This document shows, in pieces, positions 5,895-9,018 of a stretch of 9,018 nucleotides of DNA. The stretch covers positions 1 through 9,018 of the forward strand of contig JACCVK010000343.1 in assembly GCA_013698195.1 (NCBI GenBank), given 5' to 3'. The notes beneath the pieces were generated by a model. It was given only the letters and a program-made list of their open reading frames with translations. It had not been told where the DNA came from and did no database searches. Every line of letters starts with the position of its first letter. The stretch's first letter is position 1. A program made the translations under genes and the position numbers. The stretch comes from Actinomycetota bacterium. Its GTDB lineage: Bacteria > Actinomycetota > Thermoleophilia > Gaiellales > Gaiellaceae.

Positions 5895-6608
5895 TCAAGC
5901 GGGCGGTCGTAAGACGGCGAACGGGTCGGTGACCTCGAGTTGTCGCGTTCGAAAGCGAAACGCCTCGGCCGGGCGACCACCGGTCGGCCCGGACGCGCGT
6001 CGTTTGCCGGTCGGCTCGATCGCGCCTCGTCGCAGGAGCACGCGCTTGAGGTTCGTCGCGGAGACGTCGTAGCCGAGCGCAGCTTCGTAGACGTCGCGGA
6101 GCTCCGCGAGCGTGAACGTCTCCGGTGCGAGTGCGAACCCGAGGTTCGAGTAGGAGAGCTTTCCGCGAAGCCGCTCTCTTCCCGCGAGCACGATCGAGCC
6201 GTGGTCGAACGCGGTCACGGGCAGTTCGTCGACTGAGTGCCAGCCGGTGTCGGGAGGCACGCGGGGGTCGATCCCGAGTGGGACGAGCCCGAGATAGGCC
6301 GTCGCGAGCTCCCAACGCTCCGGGTGGCGACCGGGGTCGCTCCAGGTCCCGAGCTGTTCGAGATGCGCGACGTCACGGAGGTCCACCTTCGTCGCAAGAT
6401 GCCGCAGGATCGACGCCTCGAGCGTCTCGTCCGGTGCGAGGGAGCCGCCGGCCAGCGACCACGCTCCGCGGTACGGCTCGCGGCCTCGTTCCCAGAGAAG
6501 CGTCTGCAGCTCTCCGTCCCGGACCTGAAACACGACAGCGAGCACGCCGTGCGAGGGAGCGGGGGCGCTCGGTTGGTCGGCTGATGCGGTCGTGGTACAC
6601 TCGGACAT
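5895..6608 (-). CDS. nrtR: NrtR: NUDIX-derived transcriptional regulator of NAD synthesis
   Basis: The 237 residues form a NUDIX domain (about 20-140) and a C-terminal winged helix (about 150-222). The latter has the NrtR pattern YSNLGFALAPETFTLAELR, then TNLKRVLLRRGAIEPTGKR and GGRPAEAFRFR. The NUDIX box runs from G55 to L77. It keeps G55, E61 and R69, but the three metal-binding glutamates of REUXEE are H70, T73 and K74, and the later glycine is D76. Hydrolase activity should be lost, as in characterised NrtR repressors that sense ADP-ribose or NAD-related ligands. It is divergent from nadBCA across 30 bases, which strongly supports regulation of that operon and of itself. ATG 6606-6608 is the first good start; GAGG lies about 10 bases upstream. 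A first stretch of about 18 residues is low-complexity. Confidence 0.92.
   Translation of the reverse strand: MSECTTTASADQPSAPAPSHGVLAVVFQVRDGELQTLLWERGREPYRGAWSLAGGSLAPDETLEASILRHLATKVDLRDVAHLEQLGTWSDPGRHPERWELATAYLGLVPLGIDPRVPPDTGWHSVDELPVTAFDHGSIVLAGRERLRGKLSYSNLGFALAPETFTLAELRDVYEAALGYDVSATNLKRVLLRRGAIEPTGKRRASGPTGGRPAEAFRFRTRQLEVTDPFAVLRPPA
6573..6601 (+). promoter_or_regulatory. Candidate promoter of nadBCA
   Basis: An extended -10, TG-g-TACACT (TACACT at 6596-6601), is preceded 17 bases upstream by a partial -35 TTGGTC (6573-6578). Transcription would start near 6608, giving a leader of about 31 nt. The promoter lies inside the 5' end of nrtR on the opposite strand. Confidence 0.45.
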
Positions 6609-6628
6609 GAGGTTATTGCCTCAGAGTC
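6604..6628. promoter_or_regulatory. Candidate NrtR operator
   Basis: TGAGG-ttattg-CCTCA (6608-6623) is a perfect 5+5 inverted repeat. Outside it, GAC (6604-6606) and GTC (6626-6628) also match with slight asymmetry, making an imperfect 25-bp palindrome. It overlaps the nrtR start codon and the expected start site of nadBCA, so a bound dimer could block both. Assignment to NrtR rests on location and symmetry; I did not compare it with a known NrtR motif. Confidence 0.5.
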
Positions 6629-6630
6629 GA

Positions 6631-6636
6631 AAACTA
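6631..6636 (-). promoter_or_regulatory. Possible -10 for nrtR
   Basis: The minus strand reads TAGTTT (TAnnnT type), 22 bases before the nrtR ATG, which would put the start of transcription inside the candidate operator. The -35 region (TGCTCT) is poor. Confidence 0.3.
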
Positions 6637-6638
6637 CC

Positions 6639-8051
6639 ATGAGCGCTAGCAGAAGAGCAGCTACCAGTGAACGCGTCGACCTCCTCGTGGTGGGCAGCGG
6701 GGTCGCCGGGCTCTTCGGAGCGCTCTGCGCCGCGTCCGAGGCCGAGGTCCTGCTCATCTCAAAAGGCCCGATCCTCTCGTCCACGAGCTCGCTGGCCCAG
6801 GGTGGCATCGCCGCCGCGGTGGGCGATGACGACTCGCCCGCGCTGCACGCCGAGGACACCGTGCGTGCCGGCCGCGGCCTCAGCCGGCCGAGCGCCGTTT
6901 CAGCGCTGACCGAGGAGGCGCCGGCGCGGATCCGCGATCTCACGGAGCTCGGCGTCGAGTTCGACGAAGGATTGGGGCTCGAGGGCGGCCACGGGCGCCG
7001 CCGCGTGGCGCACGCCGGAGGCGCTGCCACGGGCGATCGCGTCGCACGCGTGCTCGCCGAACGCGTGCTCGCGCATCCGCGAATTCGCGTCGCGCAGGGT
7101 GACCGCCTGCTCGACCTCGCGACGGCCGAAGGGCGTTGTGTAGGAGCGGTGACGAGCGGTGGGCGGATCGAGGCACGCGCAACGCTGGTCGCGACCGGTG
7201 GCGCAGCCGCGCTGTGGGAGCGAACGACGAACCCTTCCGGCTCCGTCGGCGACGGCATGGCAGCGGCGTATCGCGCCGGCGCATCTCTGGCCGATCTCGA
7301 GTTCGTCCAGTTTCATCCGACCACGCTCGTCGACTCGTCGCTGCTGCTGTCGGAGGCGCTGCGCGGCGAGGGCGCAGTCCTGCTCGACGAGTGGGGCGAG
7401 CGCTTTACCGATGAGCTCGCCCCACGCGATGTCGTTGCACGCGAGGTGGCGGCGCGCGGAACTGTCGTGCTCGACCTGCGGGAGATCGATCGTGGCCGCT
7501 TCCCGGCGCTCATGGGGTCGCTCGAACGCTCGGGGTACGACCCTGCGGAGACACCGATTCCGGTGGCGCCTGCCGCGCATTACACCGTCGGAGGCATCGT
7601 CACCGACCTCGAGGGTCGCTCCGAGGTCGCCGGCCTGTACGCAGCCGGCGAGTGTGCGGCAACCGGAGTGCACGGTGCAAATCGCCTTGCCTCCAACTCA
7701 CTGCTCGAGTGCCTTGTCTACGGGCGGCGCGCTGCGCTCTCTGCCCTTGCGGAGCCTGATCTTCCTGCGACCGTGAGCGCCGAACCAGTGACATCGAAGC
7801 GGGAGAACGTCACGCCGGCGCTTCGTCGCGCTCTCTGGCACGACTGCGGGCTCGTTCGCGATGCGGCCGGGCTCGAGCGCCTCCGCCTCGCGCCGCACCT
7901 GCTCACCCGGCTCATCGCCGAGAGCGCGCTGATCCGCGAGGAGAGCCGCGGCTCGCACTTTCGCGTGGACTTTCCCACCGAGAGCGAGGCCTTCGAACGG
8001 CACATCGTCCTGCGGCGCGGAACGAGCCCGGAGCTCGAGACATGGCATTGA
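6639..8051 (+). CDS. nadB: L-aspartate oxidase
   Basis: NadB is the FAD enzyme that oxidises L-aspartate to iminoaspartate, the first step of de novo NAD synthesis. The 470 residues show the FAD-binding GSGVAG at 19-24 after LLVV, STSSLAQGGIAA (48-59), GATGDRVAR-like AATGDRVAR (129-137), EFVQFHPT (221-228, with H226), GEGAVLLDEWGERF (243-256), the catalytic-type arginine R263 in APRDVVAR, PAAHYTVGGI (311-320, H314) and the FAD-binding GLYAAGECAATGVHGANRLA (332-351), followed by SNSLLE. A C-terminal helical domain follows (about 390-470). Length is slightly under the usual 500-540, the C-terminus being compact. The ATG 6639 is the only in-frame ATG before the FAD motif and has no good ribosome site. 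It overlaps nadC by ten bases. Confidence 0.96.
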   Translation: MSASRRAATSERVDLLVVGSGVAGLFGALCAASEAEVLLISKGPILSSTSSLAQGGIAAAVGDDDSPALHAEDTVRAGRGLSRPSAVSALTEEAPARIRDLTELGVEFDEGLGLEGGHGRRRVAHAGGAATGDRVARVLAERVLAHPRIRVAQGDRLLDLATAEGRCVGAVTSGGRIEARATLVATGGAAALWERTTNPSGSVGDGMAAAYRAGASLADLEFVQFHPTTLVDSSLLLSEALRGEGAVLLDEWGERFTDELAPRDVVAREVAARGTVVLDLREIDRGRFPALMGSLERSGYDPAETPIPVAPAAHYTVGGIVTDLEGRSEVAGLYAAGECAATGVHGANRLASNSLLECLVYGRRAALSALAEPDLPATVSAEPVTSKRENVTPALRRALWHDCGLVRDAAGLERLRLAPHLLTRLIAESALIREESRGSHFRVDFPTESEAFERHIVLRRGTSPELETWH

Positions 8052-8878
8052 CCGCGCACACCGACGCACTCGAACGAGTCGTGGAATCGGCGCTGGCCGA
8101 GGACATCGGAAGCGGCGATGTGACCACGGAGGCGACGGTCGACGAGACCGCGACGGGAACGGCCGTCCTCGTCAGCCGGGCTCCCGGGGTCGTCGCGGGT
8201 CTCGATGCGGTCGAGGCGGTGTTTCGAGCGCTCGACGCCGAGATCGAGTTCGAGCGTCTCGTTGAGGAAGGCGATGTGCTTGCAAGCCCGTCGTCCGTCG
8301 CTCGCGTGAGCGGATCCCTGCGCGCGATCCTGACGGGCGAGCGAACCGCGCTGAACCTGCTCGCTCGGCTTTCCGGTATCGCGACGCTGACGCGGCGCTA
8401 CGTCGATGCGGTGGCCGGCACCGGTGTCGCGATCCTCGACACACGCAAGACCACGCCGGGCCTGCGCGCGCTCGAGAAGCAGGCTGTCGCCGCCGGCGGA
8501 GGCCGCAACCATCGCTACGGGCTCGACGACGGCGTCCTCGTAAAGGACAACCATCTCGCGGCAACCGGCACCGTTGCGGCTGTCGTCGGGCGCCTGCGCG
8601 CGGCGACGCAGCTTCCTGTTGAGGTCGAATGCGACACCCTCGAGCAGGTCGCGGAGGCTCTCGACGCCGGCGTCGACGCGATTCTCCTCGACAACATGAG
8701 TCTGGAGGAGTTGCGCGGCGCGGTCGCCCTCGTCGCCGGCCGCGCGCGTCTCGAGGCCTCGGGCGGCGTCACCCTCGACACCGTTCGAGCGATCGCCGAG
8801 ACCGGAGTCGACGAGATCTCGATCGGCGCGCTCACGCACTCCGCACCAGCCCTCGACGTCTCCCTGGAGCTCACATGA
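8042..8878 (+). CDS. nadC: Nicotinate-nucleotide pyrophosphorylase (carboxylating), quinolinate phosphoribosyltransferase
   Basis: NadC joins quinolinate with PRPP to give nicotinate mononucleotide, CO2 and pyrophosphate. The 278 residues are full length. Visible family motifs are LAEDIGSGDVTT (19-29, near enough), TGERTALNLLARLSGIAT (98-115), DTRKTTPGLRALEKQAV (133-149), GGGRNHRYGLDDGVLVKDNH (152-171) with basic residues for quinolinate and PRPP, EVEC (194-197), LLDNM (215-219), EASGGV (238-243) and ISIGALTHS (259-267). ATG 8042 lies ten bases before the nadB stop and the nadA start overlaps its own stop, so the three genes are a tightly coupled operon. Confidence 0.97.
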   Translation: MALTAHTDALERVVESALAEDIGSGDVTTEATVDETATGTAVLVSRAPGVVAGLDAVEAVFRALDAEIEFERLVEEGDVLASPSSVARVSGSLRAILTGERTALNLLARLSGIATLTRRYVDAVAGTGVAILDTRKTTPGLRALEKQAVAAGGGRNHRYGLDDGVLVKDNHLAATGTVAAVVGRLRAATQLPVEVECDTLEQVAEALDAGVDAILLDNMSLEELRGAVALVAGRARLEASGGVTLDTVRAIAETGVDEISIGALTHSAPALDVSLELT

Positions 8879-9018
8879 CGACACTCGAGATCGGGACGAT
8901 GCACGAAGAGATTCGGGCGCTCGCGGCCGAGCGTGGCGCGGTCATCCTCGCCCACAACTACCAGGTGCCCGAGGTGCAGGATGTGGCGGACTTCGTCGGC
9001 GACTCGCTCGGCCTGTCC
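8875..9018 (+). CDS. nadA: Quinolinate synthase, N-terminal part (cut by right edge)
   Basis: NadA is the 4Fe-4S enzyme that condenses iminoaspartate from NadB with dihydroxyacetone phosphate to make quinolinate. The 48 visible residues include the conserved start AVILAHNYQVPEVQDVADF followed by VGDSLGLS, which is characteristic of the family; the histidine in AHNYQ is a substrate-binding residue. The cluster-binding cysteines lie further on, outside the window. The ATG is fixed by a 4-base overlap with the nadC stop (ATGA), and an in-frame ATG eight codons later is less likely. The gene order B-C-A with divergent nrtR makes the assignment very secure. Confidence 0.95.
   Translation, partial: MTTLEIGTMHEEIRALAAERGAVILAHNYQVPEVQDVADFVGDSLGLS

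Noticed and set aside
5252..6315. Long minus-strand open frames covering the decayed region and part of nrtR
   Set aside because: They are Arg-rich with no recognisable motifs, one overlaps nrtR out of frame, and the plus-strand S11 relic explains 5567-5875 better.
7718..8884. Minus-strand open frame of 388 codons opposite nadB and nadC
   Set aside because: It is a high-GC shadow; both genes on the plus strand are complete and conserved.

Overview
This 9,018-base window is high-GC bacterial chromosome. GC-rich codon use, a collagen-like/lamin-tail surface protein, the pairing of NrtR with nadB-nadC-nadA, probable leaderless promoters, and a tRNA whose 3' CCA is not encoded all fit a soil or aquatic actinobacterium. 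My best guess is class Thermoleophilia (Gaiellales-like). That placement is inference and no search was run.

Left part (1-2100). A cupin-domain gene runs off the left edge on the minus strand, and behind it on the same strand is tRNA-Ala(CGC) with its G3:U70 identity pair. Next is a minus-strand gene for a small single-pass membrane protein. Divergent from it is a secreted collagen-like protein with 19 Gly-X-Y triplets, a 16-proline linker and a C-terminal lamin-tail domain.

Middle (2098-5068). A minus-strand pair encodes a TIGR01777/YfcH-type SDR epimerase and the ribosome-assembly GTPase RsgA, joined by a 4-base GTGA overlap. The SDR gene is divergent from azlC-azlD (branched-chain amino-acid exporter) across a 39-base gap. 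In that gap each strand has a -10-like hexamer six bases before the start codon, which suggests both transcripts are leaderless. A strong 35-nt hairpin lies where rsgA and the collagen-like gene converge.

Decayed zone (5069-5894). This low-coding stretch holds a possible 38-residue membrane peptide, a pair of 19-bp direct repeats each containing an AGTGTC-N-GACACT palindrome, and a previously easy-to-miss pseudogene. The pseudogene is a D-alanyl-D-alanine carboxypeptidase (peptidase S11) whose signal peptide is out of frame with the rest. About 150 residues between the SxxK and KTG motifs are missing.

Right part (5895-9018). NrtR, a NUDIX-derived repressor whose NUDIX box has lost its catalytic glutamates, is divergent from nadB-nadC-nadA across only 30 bases. 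Those bases hold an imperfect palindrome sitting on the likely start sites of both transcripts. The three nad genes overlap each other and together make quinolinate from aspartate and convert it to nicotinate mononucleotide. NrtR is the probable NAD-status sensor for the operon. nadA is cut by the right edge.

Nothing here looks like a new multi-gene system. The most notable points are the NrtR control region, the S11 relic with the neighbouring palindromic repeats, and the collagen/lamin-tail architecture.
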